Positions 1 through 9,772 of a stretch of DNA of 35,270 nucleotides are shown here, in pieces. Source of the DNA: Leucogyrophana mollusca (lineage: Eukaryota; Basidiomycota; Agaricomycetes; Boletales); assembly GCA_021014945.1 (NCBI GenBank), contig MU266600.1, positions 1-35,270 of the forward strand, given 5' to 3'. The notes below the pieces were generated by a model that saw only the letters and a program-made list of their open reading frames with translations, was not told where the DNA came from and made no database searches. Position 1 is the first letter of the stretch. Each line of letters starts with the position of its first letter. A program made the translations under genes and the position numbers.

Positions 1-2449
1 CTTATGTCCTGGCCCATATATCTACTGTATACCCTGGCTCAGATATCCGACATATATAAGCTGTAAACATCGTGGACATATGGTCGGACCTATGTATAGC
101 GTATATTGCCTGGGAGGTATAGATTCCGGATCAACGGATCAACATCTCGTCGATGTGTCAATCATATCCGTGAGATATAATTCAGATGTTTATCCTATCA
201 TTGCTCCCGTGGATCGAGAAGATAATTAATAAATTTGTCGGCTTGATATGGCGCGAAAACTATGCGCTCAATATTTATGATATATTGGTCTAATAATTCT
301 ATTTTCAAATATCTTGGGTATATATTCGGCAGGTGGCCGTGTAGTGCGTCGCCGCTTGTCAAGGATAGGTCGTCCTGTAAGGATGAAACACGAGTTACGT
401 TGGTCCACAACATTCCAGTAGATAGATCCGGATAGTGTGGCTACGACGGATTGCGCAGCGAAAAACCATCCGTTGATCCGAGACGCCGACTCGGACACAG
501 ACACTGCGAAGGAGTTGTTTGTCTATGTTTTACTCAGAGGCCTCTGCCAAACAAAGACACACAACTTGCCGCGTCAACTACCGCATTCCCAAAAAGGGAA
601 TAAACACATTTGCTAACCTTCCGGCCTTCCTCTGGCCTGTGCAACGAGTTTTTGAGCTATAAAGACGACGTTTGGACGTCAGGAAACCTCACCACTCTGG
701 CCTTTTGGCTTAGATCAAGTGTAGTAGGGCTAAATATGTATTTTTGCCAGGTGCAGTAATTACCCAAAGGGGAGCTTGGACAAATAGATGATGCACAAAT
801 AAACAACACTAACAAACAAGTGCAATTGTGGCGTGAATAAACAACGCTCGGGAATATCCGCAAACAAACACAACTGTGGCGCGAATAAACAACACTCGGG
901 AGTATCCGCGGTCGGCTAATGCGCTAATCCAGCGCACCGACCGCGTTCCAGCGTTCCACTTTACGGAGGACGCACCAGTCACGGCGTCGTGTCGTCGTCC
1001 AATCCACAAGCATGCAGCGCCCAGTACACTCGCAGTCCACTCACAGCATGCTCAAACAAGCCCAGTAAAGTGTGCTGCAAGGAATTCGACCTCGATAGGA
1101 CAAGTCTCCAACATTAATGTTCCCCATCACCTCAGCCACGCGCGCCTCCTCGCAATGGTACGGGGCGCTGCTGCAGCTCCCTCGGGTGCTACTCGATACA
1201 ATCATTCTCACCAGGCGGAATCCCCTTCAGCTCCCGCCGTCTCAACTCTCCGGCACTTACCGCCCAGCTCATCTGTTCACGTATGCAGCACTTGGGCGTA
1301 GTCTCGCTGTCTCACTTGTTTACTGGCGCTTTGGTGGCATTGCGGGAGAAACCACCGCCGAATGTCATAAACGTTGGAGTTCGTGAAATGAAGCCGGGTT
1401 TCTTTGTTGCTTTATCAGCGCTCACCAACCTAAAGGATTGCTCGTCCATGCCCGACGTTGCCTTCGGCGCATTTACCTTCCCAGATATACTGATCCTTCC
1501 TCGTTGGGAATGCTACCTTTTCGGGAATTTGGCCCCCAGACCAGGTGGTGAACTCTCGATCTCGGCGCCCACTGCCAGTGCTCTGTTGGTAATCTCGTAC
1601 CACGTCTTTTCTCCACCGTTGGGCCCGTTGTCGAAATATCTTCTATTTAATAGTTTAACCACTATTATGAAGGCACCGCCTTCATTCTTTGGTTATCAAA
1701 TTTTTGCCGCCCTTGATCCTCTGAGCTCTGCTTGCAACTCGGAAGACGCGATGACCTTGCCACTGCACTACCGGCTTGTGTCGTCGGGGGATCTTTTTTT
1801 CATGTCCTTTCCTCTCTTTGTTGTGTTGCTACTTCATAGTCATTTGATTATGCATGGTGCTCAACAAATGGATTCAAAGGAATTATTTTATTTCAGCCAG
1901 ATGGACACTTTGTTGTGCTTTGTAAAATTCAACTCTGTTCCATGTTGGTGGACACAGGTATTTACCAGCATCTCTGCCTATTTTTTGGGCGCATGAACTG
2001 GAGCTGATGGCCCTGTAGCACTAGCGCGTCTATCTTGTTCATCCGCCTCAACTCCAGAAAAGGAAATTCCAAGTCCCGATGCGGTTAGGCCGGCGCACAT
2101 TGCTGCTGAACCGATCGATCACCAGAAAGTAAACCGTAAAACGTCTTCAAGAGTGCAAATGGGGTGTTGGAAACCACGACGTCATAAACATTTTTATAGC
2201 ATGGCGCGCGAGCTGAGTTTTGCTCGAGATCGACGAAGGAAGGCTGATGCACCGATGGGACAGCCGAAGGAAGGACGATTGCATCTCGTGCTGCTGATTC
2301 TATGTTAATGCTAATGCTAACTTGTATATACAGAAAAAAAAAATTGCCCGAGAATAAACAAAAATGTATGATGAATATTTAGATAGTCCAGAGGAGAGAT
2401 AATAAACAGACATGCGGAGAGTCGACCACGACGCACAGATCAACTGCGC
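1..2449. other. Gene-poor left edge
   Basis: I see no recognisable gene here. The first 500 bases are AT-rich and rich in short TATA/ATAT runs. The longest open frame is on the plus strand at 1283-1996 (237 codons), but its translation resembles no family I know, has low-complexity Leu/Ser/Pro composition and lacks splice-site context, so I treat it as chance or decayed sequence. A pair of overlapping minus-strand frames near 198-504 could be exon debris, but neither begins with a convincing ATG. A tandem repeat at 794-908 is listed separately. Confidence 0.5.
794..908. repeat. 48-bp tandem repeat, two copies plus a partial
   Basis: Two adjacent copies run from 823 to 870 and from 871 to about 908. 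Each holds CAAYTGTGGCGYGAATAAAC followed by AACRCTCGGGARTATCCGC. A shorter relative (AATAAACAACACT...AACAAACAAGTG) lies just before, at about 794-822. The copies differ at only a few positions, so the duplication is fairly recent. It lies in non-coding DNA. Confidence 0.75.
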
Positions 2450-4338
2450 TCAAAGAACGGCGGGACATTCTATGCCACCTCGTAGCGAGCTGATAGCCGC
2501 GCGATGTTGGCTGATCGCCAGCACGATAAAACCGTGCCATATAGCGTGCGATCCCCCACCGCACCAATCAAGCCAGTGCGAATATTTGTTAGAAAGGAAA
2601 CGTTCGGGTATGTGCGTCGCGTAAAAGGTCAGACCGATGAGATACGATATGATAGACGGCCACACTGGACCTGGGGGCTCCTTTAGCCTTGACGCTGATG
2701 TATGCCAAGGTAACTTACTGATGAAGGCCGACATTTGATGAGGCGAGTGAAGATAAGCGAGGGCTGCTAATGGTGCGACGGCAGTGAACGCAAGTGAAAG
2801 GAAAAATATGATACGCCAGTGCTGTGATGCATTAATTGGCACCGCCAGCAGTCACGAGACTATTGGAGCACTCACTCTGTAAACAGGATCGTTGAACCAT
2901 TTGAAGAACGGGAACGCATTGCCTGCGATTCCTGTCAGCAGGCAACACAGTAAAAACATATTCCGAACATCCGGATGGCACCGAAAGCCATAGTATACGA
3001 CGGTACCCACGGAAGCGCTGATGAGCCTACGGGAAACAGGTTAATTCCAGGAGAAGACATCGAGTCACAGGGGAACGTACCAGCCGATTCCGACGTAGTC
3101 GATTCTGGCACAGAGCTCCATACCTTCAGGATGCGCGCAGCCAGCCATTGTATGCCAAAGAACGCTGCTGAACAGGCAAAGAAGGGCAAAGGAGAGAAAG
3201 GCTACTTCGGGCCCGTCCGTCAAAGTCGACGAGTTAAAGATAGGGACTAGGTTAATTAACCATAATATGAACGGAATGAGATGTGTATGTATATTTACTA
3301 CAGGACGTTCAGTCTTCGAATACGCAAGGAAGCAACTTACTTACGGGTCTCGTTGTGGATTGCGAAGAGCGACATTATGATAAGGGGCCACCTCTCGAGT
3401 GGTATGAACCTGATAAAGCACGAATGAGGCGACAGCGTGCATGTGTTGCAACAGAGTTCTCACCGATAGCCCCCAGTAACGAACGGATTATTACGCCATT
3501 GTGGCGGGAGGTCCACATATTTGATTAGTCGGGATCCCTGGAATGACTGTTTGACTGCGCGAGCCACGTCCCTGGCTGCTCTCTCTATCATATCCTCGGC
3601 TTCCGATACATCATCAGACAGCTCGACGATTAGCTCTGAGGACATAAAAGAGTCAAAGAGTTCCGAAATGCGTGAATTACTCGGCAAAGACGGAAGGTCG
3701 CTGCGCAGCTCGATCGACCGAAGATGGGCCTGCAGAGATTGCAGTCGAGCGGAGAGTGTTGGAATGTGGCTATGGAAATCTAGGTCGGAAAAGCGGGAAC
3801 GAAGATCGTCTAACAAGGAGGTGATGTCGGATAGCGCAAGCGCTGGGAAATGAGAGCGGACGTCTGGCATGTCAGGTAGTCTTGAGCGCATTGTATGAAG
3901 AGTTGGAACATCAGGTAGTTCGGGTAGATGAGACTTGACAAAGGTCTCCACAGATCCATCGGAGAGATGCAGCTCAGGCAAGTGGGAGCACACATCTGTC
4001 CTTATCGTATGGAGCATCTCCAGCGCGTCAGTCGCCCAGACTCGTGCTTCTTCGACGGAGGTGTCCCTCTTAAACTTGAATGCTTCTGCTATACCGAGTT
4101 CCGAGAGGGGTGATTCCGCCTTGGCTAAACGAGACTCTATGTCCGCCAAGTAGGAAAGAACCAGGACGCGCAGCGTTGCGAGCGCTTCCTTCGCAGACGC
4201 TGACGAGAGGTCGAGAGCCTCAAGTGAATGAGGCAACCGTTGGCAGAGCGCTAGGCGGACATCTTGCACGGCGTCGTTGGTGGAAAAGCGTCGCCTGTGA
4301 CGGAGACGGAGGGCGGTAGTTGTCTCCGTCGTTGACAT
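2450..4338 (-). CDS. PAQR / haemolysin-III family membrane receptor with long N-terminal extension
   Basis: Six exons on the minus strand: 4338-3464, 3409-3345, 3297-3081, 3026-2876, 2821-2719, 2670-2450; 543 aa. This is a seven-helix membrane protein of the adiponectin-receptor/Izh family, metal-dependent hydrolase-like receptors linked in fungi to zinc, sterol and lipid homeostasis. The three family motifs are present: HNE plus S-x3-H (Ser358, His362), DYVG (Asp380) and HAIWH near the C-terminus (His512, His516), the expected zinc ligands. Residues 1-290 are a soluble, mostly helical extension, far longer than in yeast Izh proteins, carrying seven SHLPEL-like repeats between about 118 and 218. 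The segment just before the first helix (LIKYVDLPPQWRNNPFVTGG) is typical of fungal members. I chose the ATG at 4338 over an in-frame upstream ATG because the upstream stretch looks untranslated. It is divergent from the peptidyl-tRNA hydrolase gene. Confidence 0.9.
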
Positions 4339-4716
4339 GGGGTAGGGTGAAAAGTAAGGTGATGGTAATGGAGAAATAAAAGATGGTTTGATTACATTGA
4401 TGGCATGTGTAACTCTGGCACAGAGCGTGAGGAGTGGAGCAACCAAATCGGACCGGCCTAGTGTCCCAATGAAGTATCCGCTCCGTCCCATATTCACCGT
4501 CGTCCGGACTTCATGTGCCCCGTCTATTAGTCATAAGTCACAACATAGGTCACAGCCATAGAGTCACATCTTTGTTTCGATGACTGTCGCGCTGCTGAGT
4601 GCTGCACGGCGGGCCCGGTTTCGCTGACTGATACTTACTCATGAACCGCAACTATAACAGTGTATCCGGTCTTTACTTAACGAAGCCAGCACTTTTTTCA
4701 ATAGCCCTCGACGCCC
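4339..4716. promoter_or_regulatory. Shared divergent promoter region (PAQR / Pth)
   Basis: These 378 bases separate the start codons of two oppositely oriented genes and must hold both promoters. I see no clear TATA box and no other gene. Confidence 0.5.
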
Positions 4717-5394
4717 ATGGCGCTGACTACGAGAATCCCTCATTTGCTGGTTGTTGGTTTGGGCAACCTCCCGTTTCCCCAGACGCGGCACAGGTAAATG
4801 AAGTGATCTTATGTTATTCTCAACCTGACTTCCAGCTCACAGTATAGGTCACCTTATCATTGACGCGCTGGCTGCGCGCCTAGGCGTACATATGTCCTCA
4901 GACAGAGCTATGGGTGGCGTCGCAGGCCATGCAAAGGCCGTGTTTGATGACCAGATGGTCGACTTGACGCTTTTGAAACCAAGTACGCGTCCAAGAACTT
5001 GAATTTATTGTCATGCTGATTGGCTAGTTTAGAACCTCTCATGAACATAACAGGACCAGCGGTTGCTTCTGCGCTTCGTAAAACTGTTCAGTCAGCGAGT
5101 GCAATGATCATCATTCATGATTCACTCTCCCACAAACCTGAGACCCTTTCAGTCAAGTTTGGCGGCTCTGCTAACGGTCATAATGGTGTCCGAAGCGTCA
5201 TAAGTGCCCTGGGGGGTGAGATGGGATTCTATCGCTTTCGCATCGGTATCGGTCGAGGTGGAAATGACGCGGCGGAGTATGTTCTCGGGAGACTACCATA
5301 CGAGGAGAAACTGTATTGGAACGGTGAAGGGAGGGGCTTGGATATTGTATGTAAAGAGTTGAAGAGGATTGCATTCAATCCACCGGCCACCTAA
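4717..5394 (+). CDS. Peptidyl-tRNA hydrolase (Pth/PTH1 family)
   Basis: Three exons: 4717-4793, 4843-4982, 5033-5394; 192 aa, the normal family length. The enzyme releases tRNA from peptidyl-tRNA that drops off ribosomes by cleaving the ester bond. In fungi the bacterial-type form is usually mitochondrial. The catalytic set is visible: Asn17 in VVGLGN, His25 in RHS, Asn77 in KPLMN, Asp102 in IIIHD and Asn123 in GGSANGHNG. All share one offset from the E. coli residues, which supports the exon joins. An in-frame TAG just upstream of the ATG at 4717 fixes the start. There is no long targeting peptide, only MALTTRIPH before the core. It is divergent from the PAQR gene, and the GH92 gene follows on the same strand. 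Confidence 0.93.
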
Positions 5395-5983
5395 GGAATT
5401 GCGATTGGTGAGTCATTTTATAATGCGAAGTGATAAGGTGATTTCCGCCCAGCTAAATCTCCTTTTTCCGAGGTTTCCGGCGCCAGTGCGCCAACTCTCA
5501 ACCGCTCCGGGCAATGTTGACATCTAGCCCAGCTTGCCCCCACCGGATCACGTCGGTAGTGGATAGATGCTACCGCTATAGTGCGGGTATTGTGTACGGT
5601 TCCCTGTTTTGATCCACGGCCAATGCAATTACCATATCCATCAAGTACATAATTCATAATCTATAATCACGGCGAGGGTGGCCTTGAGGTGCTGTCATCA
5701 CCTGAACATGATCTGTCAAAATTGGACTGCTTTCTATCACCACCACCAGTCCAGCCGTGCCGCTTTCAATAAGCATGAGCTATCGCATGACCTTTTTACT
5801 CGCTGGCAGGTCCAGACAACGTCGACTGTGGAGTACCTCTGACGCTTCACCACTATCCATGTGCTTCGCCGCAGAGAACATCAAAATGACCTTCTGGAAT
5901 TCTTCTACCCCGCACATCATAGTGCCTTCTCACTATTATAAAGTCAAGCATGGACTCGAAGCGACCGAACAAGACCGGATACC
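5395..5983. other. Intergenic region with GH92 promoter
   Basis: No gene is recognised. A TATAAA at 5937-5942 lies 42 bases before the GH92 start codon and is a good core-promoter candidate. Confidence 0.5.
5937..5942 (+). promoter_or_regulatory. TATA box of the GH92 gene
   Basis: TATAAA ends 42 bases upstream of the ATG at 5984, which would leave only a very short 5' leader. Position and match are good; no transcript start is visible from sequence alone. Confidence 0.45.
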
Positions 5984-8900
5984 ATGCCAGGTTCAGCGAC
6001 TCTGCGATGGCTGATAGCCGCTTCAACTCTAGCATGCCTACGAGCTGGGAATACATACGCTCAGCCTTCGCCAAAGGTCCAGGAGCGCATTAGCGCAGCT
6101 ATCAAAGCTGTTCAGGCCAATTCGACTGATATTGACTATACGGCTTTCGTAAATCCCTTCATTGGCACAGGTAAGCTCATCATCGTCACCTTTGAGGGGA
6201 ACAAGAGCTGTCAAAGTGACGGTGGTTGAATAGACAACGAGGGGGATGTCTGGTGGGTATTACTTACAGCGACGTGTTGACGCGCCAGGATTGACGATCA
6301 TGCCAGCCCTGGAGCTTCTGTCCCCTTTGGAATGGTAGTTTCATGGGCTTGTTTGGATCGAGGCGTCTGTTTCAACACTATGTATATAGGTTAAATTCTC
6401 CACTGACTTCACGGGTTATGCACCCGCGGGTGAGAGTTGTTGTCTCTTAACTCGCACGTTCGTTCTGAATGCATGACAGGCTATATCGTGGACCCAACTC
6501 AGAAGATTCGTGGAATCAGCCCATTGCACGATAGCGGGACCGGATCGTCGTTGGGAACCTACGGGAACTTCGAGATCATGCCTCTGCTATGTCCCGGAGG
6601 GTTTGATACATGTCAAACCACCCTGCTAGCGCGCGAGCGTTTCCGAAAGAACAGCACAGATGGTTTGGCAACTTTGCCATTGAACATTCCACAGAAACTG
6701 ACTTCTACGGCGCGTCAGACGCGTACCCCGGTTATTTCTCCCAAACTATGGACAATGAAATCAAGATGGAAGCCACTTCAACGCGTCGTGCTGGTTTGGA
6801 GCGTTTCACATTTCCCAAGGGTTCGAAACCGTATTTTGTCCTCGATCTTGCTAACGACCTTCCTGCTTCGTTCGCTGGAGGCTCTATGGATATCGACCCG
6901 GACAGAGGCCGCATCACTCTTGGGGGTCACTGGGGTTCCAGGTGATTCAGGAATGCTTATCATGTCCTCGATCTGAAGCTTAACAACCATCCCTCGTAGT
7001 TTCGGGCCTGTCAGCTACCACTATCAAGCATTTGCGTGCTATGACCTTTTGGACAACGGAAAGCAGAAGCTTAGCGAGTACGGGGTGTGGACTGGTGATA
7101 CGTGAGTGCTGAAAGACAAGTCGCGTATATCCAGTGTAGGCTGACGCTCGCACATGAGATATGGCCTCGACGCAAAGGGCCTCGGACAAACCCATCTCAA
7201 TCTCAGCCAAAATCTATTCGGCGGTGTTCCATATCAGTCTGGAGCTCTCTTCTCTTATGATGGTCAGCCCGAGCAGGTGACGATCAGGGTTGGCGTATCC
7301 TTTGTGTCTACCGACCAGGCTTGTGCGAACGCCGAGAGCGAAGTCGGGACCACGACTTTTGAAGGCATAGTTAATGCCTCGAAAGCGCTGTGGAATGAGA
7401 AACTGAGCAAGATCGAAATCGACGTCGCCAATACGCCAGAGCTTGTCACTGAGATGCTATATTCTTCTTTGTACAGGGCGTCTCTGACTCCAGCAAGTGT
7501 CAAACCTATTTCCATCATAACCTTAGCTTGACCAAGGACATCTGACCAGAACAACGCCACCCTCGAGACACAGGGTGCTTTCGCTAACACGACTTCGTTC
7601 TACTTCGATTCGCTGTATTGCAGTTGGGATACTGTAAGAATCTGCGCTTGATTTGAGTATCCAGCAGCTGAAGGCCATTTTTGTGTAGTTTCGGACGTTC
7701 TATCCCTTGATGACCCTTCACTCTCCCGTCGAGTTCGCTCAGATTGTCGATAACTACATTGATGGCTGGCGCAAGAACGGCTGGATGCCTGAATGTCGTG
7801 CCAACAACCTTCCTGGATGGACTCAAGGAGGTATTCCCCTTGTCCTCGTTTCTTCAGTTCCCCCAACAAATTCACGGTGCCAGGATCGAGCGGCGATAAC
7901 ATCGTCTCACAGTTCGCCGTCAACTATCACAACGAGGCGAGTGAATTGGGGATTGACCTCCACGAGCTCTACGCGGCGTTGAAAACAGACGGAGAGGTGA
8001 ACCCCCCTGAATGGAATACCGAGGGACGTCAAGTCAACGTTTACAAGTAAGTATCGCAGCCGCTTGACTGTCTGTAGACCTAACTTCAAGCGCAGAAAAT
8101 ATGGATATGTACCTTTTGCTGTGTTAGATACAGGCAGTACTGGCCGCCAGACTCGCGAAGGAAGTAGGACGCTGGAGGTACTTGCTCACGGTCTTCCAGA
8201 CTGGTGTTAAAACGAGTTAATCACCTGTTAGTACGCTTTCGAAGACTTTGGGATTCGACAAGTCGCCCAGCTCCTCGGCAATGCCGACGATCTTGTCACC
8301 TATACCAATCGGTCTTATGTGCGTATAGTCTTTTACTGGGGGGCATAGTTCGCTTAAACCAAATGTTTGCAGTGGTATCGTAATGTTTGGGATCCCAGCG
8401 TTCACAGTGACGGCTTTAAAGGTGAGCTAACGTTCAGCTAACGCGAGATACACTTGTCATTGAGCTTTCCGTCGGAAGGATTCATGCAGAAGCGATATTC
8501 CAATGGAACCTTCTTCTACACGGATCCCGTTCATTGCTCTCCAAAGGACTCCAACCAAACCAGGGAGTGTTCACTGCAGGCTGACAACACCAACGGTTTT
8601 TACGAATCCTCGTCATGGGAGTATAGCTGGTCAGTTTGTTTTTATCCTCCATGGAGCGCCTTATCATTGGATTGTAGGTATGCGCCTCATGACATGGCGT
8701 ACTTGATAAAGCTTATGGGTGGAAACGTGAGCCCTCCCCCGCCTCGTCCGCCTGACTGCGATATTTCGTTTTAACATGTGGTTGCGTAGGAAACCTTTAT
8801 AAGTAGATTGGACCACTTTTTTGATGTGAGTACAGGTGACGACATGGTCATTTCAAAACTTTGGACATTCGGCGAATTCTACTAGGCCGGCTACTATCTT

Positions 8901-9587
8901 TCTGGCAATGAGCCGTCGTTCCAGGCTCGTCGTTTGTTTTATCGGCATGGAGCACCTGCTCACCTTAAGTGTAGACCCCCATTGGGTACCATTACGCCAA
9001 TCAGCCTGCGAGGTCTGTGGACCGCGTACGCGATGTTGTGCTGACGAACTTCAACGCCAGTAGGTCACATCCTTGCGTGAGACCGTACTCCGTCACTCAC
9101 CATACGAATTCAGCTCCCGCAGGACTGCCTGGCAATGACGATCAGGCTGCAATGGCAACGTTGCTGAGCTTCCACCTACTGGGTCTCTACCCTGGTGAGC
9201 ACCCTCCGCTCTGGCATAGTCTGCAGTGGGGATACTTATTATGCCTTTAAAGTTCCATCTTCGACGCATTATCTCATCGTTTCCCCTTTCGTTCCGAAGT
9301 ACACCATTCATAACAGCTACCTGAACGTCAGTACAACGGTTACTGTCCAAAATTATGATCCCAAATCGGTCAACTACCCAATTCCTAATGGTGTTTCTGC
9401 GTATGTGAAGAGCGTCACCATCAACGGGAAGCCAGCTGCGTCAAGATGTTACGTCGATTTCTACGACACCTTTAGGGCAGGAGGGGACATTGTTCTTGAG
9501 CTGACTGATGATAAGAACGGGGCAAACGACTGCGGGGGCCCTGTTCCCGAAAGTCTATCAACTGGTGGATTTGCCAAGGCGCGATAG
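5984..9587 (+). CDS. Secreted GH92 alpha-1,2-mannosidase
   Basis: Twenty-one exons: 5984-6170, 6234-6252, 6307-6334, 6390-6429, 6480-6662, 6719-6941, 7000-7101, 7159-7492, 7550-7633, 7689-7830, 7884-8046, 8096-8177, 8232-8318, 8373-8421, 8479-8629, 8678-8726, 8790-8825, 8886-8924, 8975-9059, 9114-9194, 9220-9587; 843 aa. The family trims alpha-mannosyl residues from N-glycans or mannans with calcium and inversion. The N-terminus is a signal peptide (about 1-26, ending NTYA), so the enzyme is secreted or vacuolar. Family landmarks in order: FVNPFIGTG, CPGASVPFGM, SPLHDSGTG, DAYPGYFS, SWDTFRTFYPL, WEYSWYAPHD and GLPGNDDQAAM. Glu617 (YESSSW) and Asp703/Asp704 (GNDD) are the likely general acid and base by comparison with bacterial GH92 structures. 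Intron 18 has a GC donor and intron 8 probably does too. Exon 2 is only 19 nt. A short interdomain stretch and exon ends could be off by a few residues. Confidence 0.93.
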
Positions 9588-9772
9588 GTGGAGCGCATGA
9601 ACTTGTAATGTTTGGTATCGTATTCGTCGTTGCAAGAACTACTGGACAACATAAGTAGGAAGGTGTTACAAGTTGTATATACAAAAAACAGTACCAGTTA
9701 CCCATAAATCATTATCGAAAGCGTGAACAGCGTATGTGACGTGTGCGTAAATATCGCAAATGGTATAAGGAC

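Noticed and set aside
198..504. Overlapping minus-strand frames that could be joined by a GTAACT...ACAG segment
   Set aside because: The implied intron would be about 24 nt, far shorter than any other here, and the upstream frame lacks an ATG.
1730..1770. tRNA-like internal promoter boxes on the minus strand (TAGTGCAGTGG and GAGTTGCAAGC), possible SINE head
   Set aside because: The two boxes are too close together, the B box is a poor match and no cloverleaf, tail or target-site duplication is visible.
1283..1996. 237-codon open frame on the plus strand
   Set aside because: No family resemblance, no signal or domain, and no splice or promoter context. Length alone is not enough.
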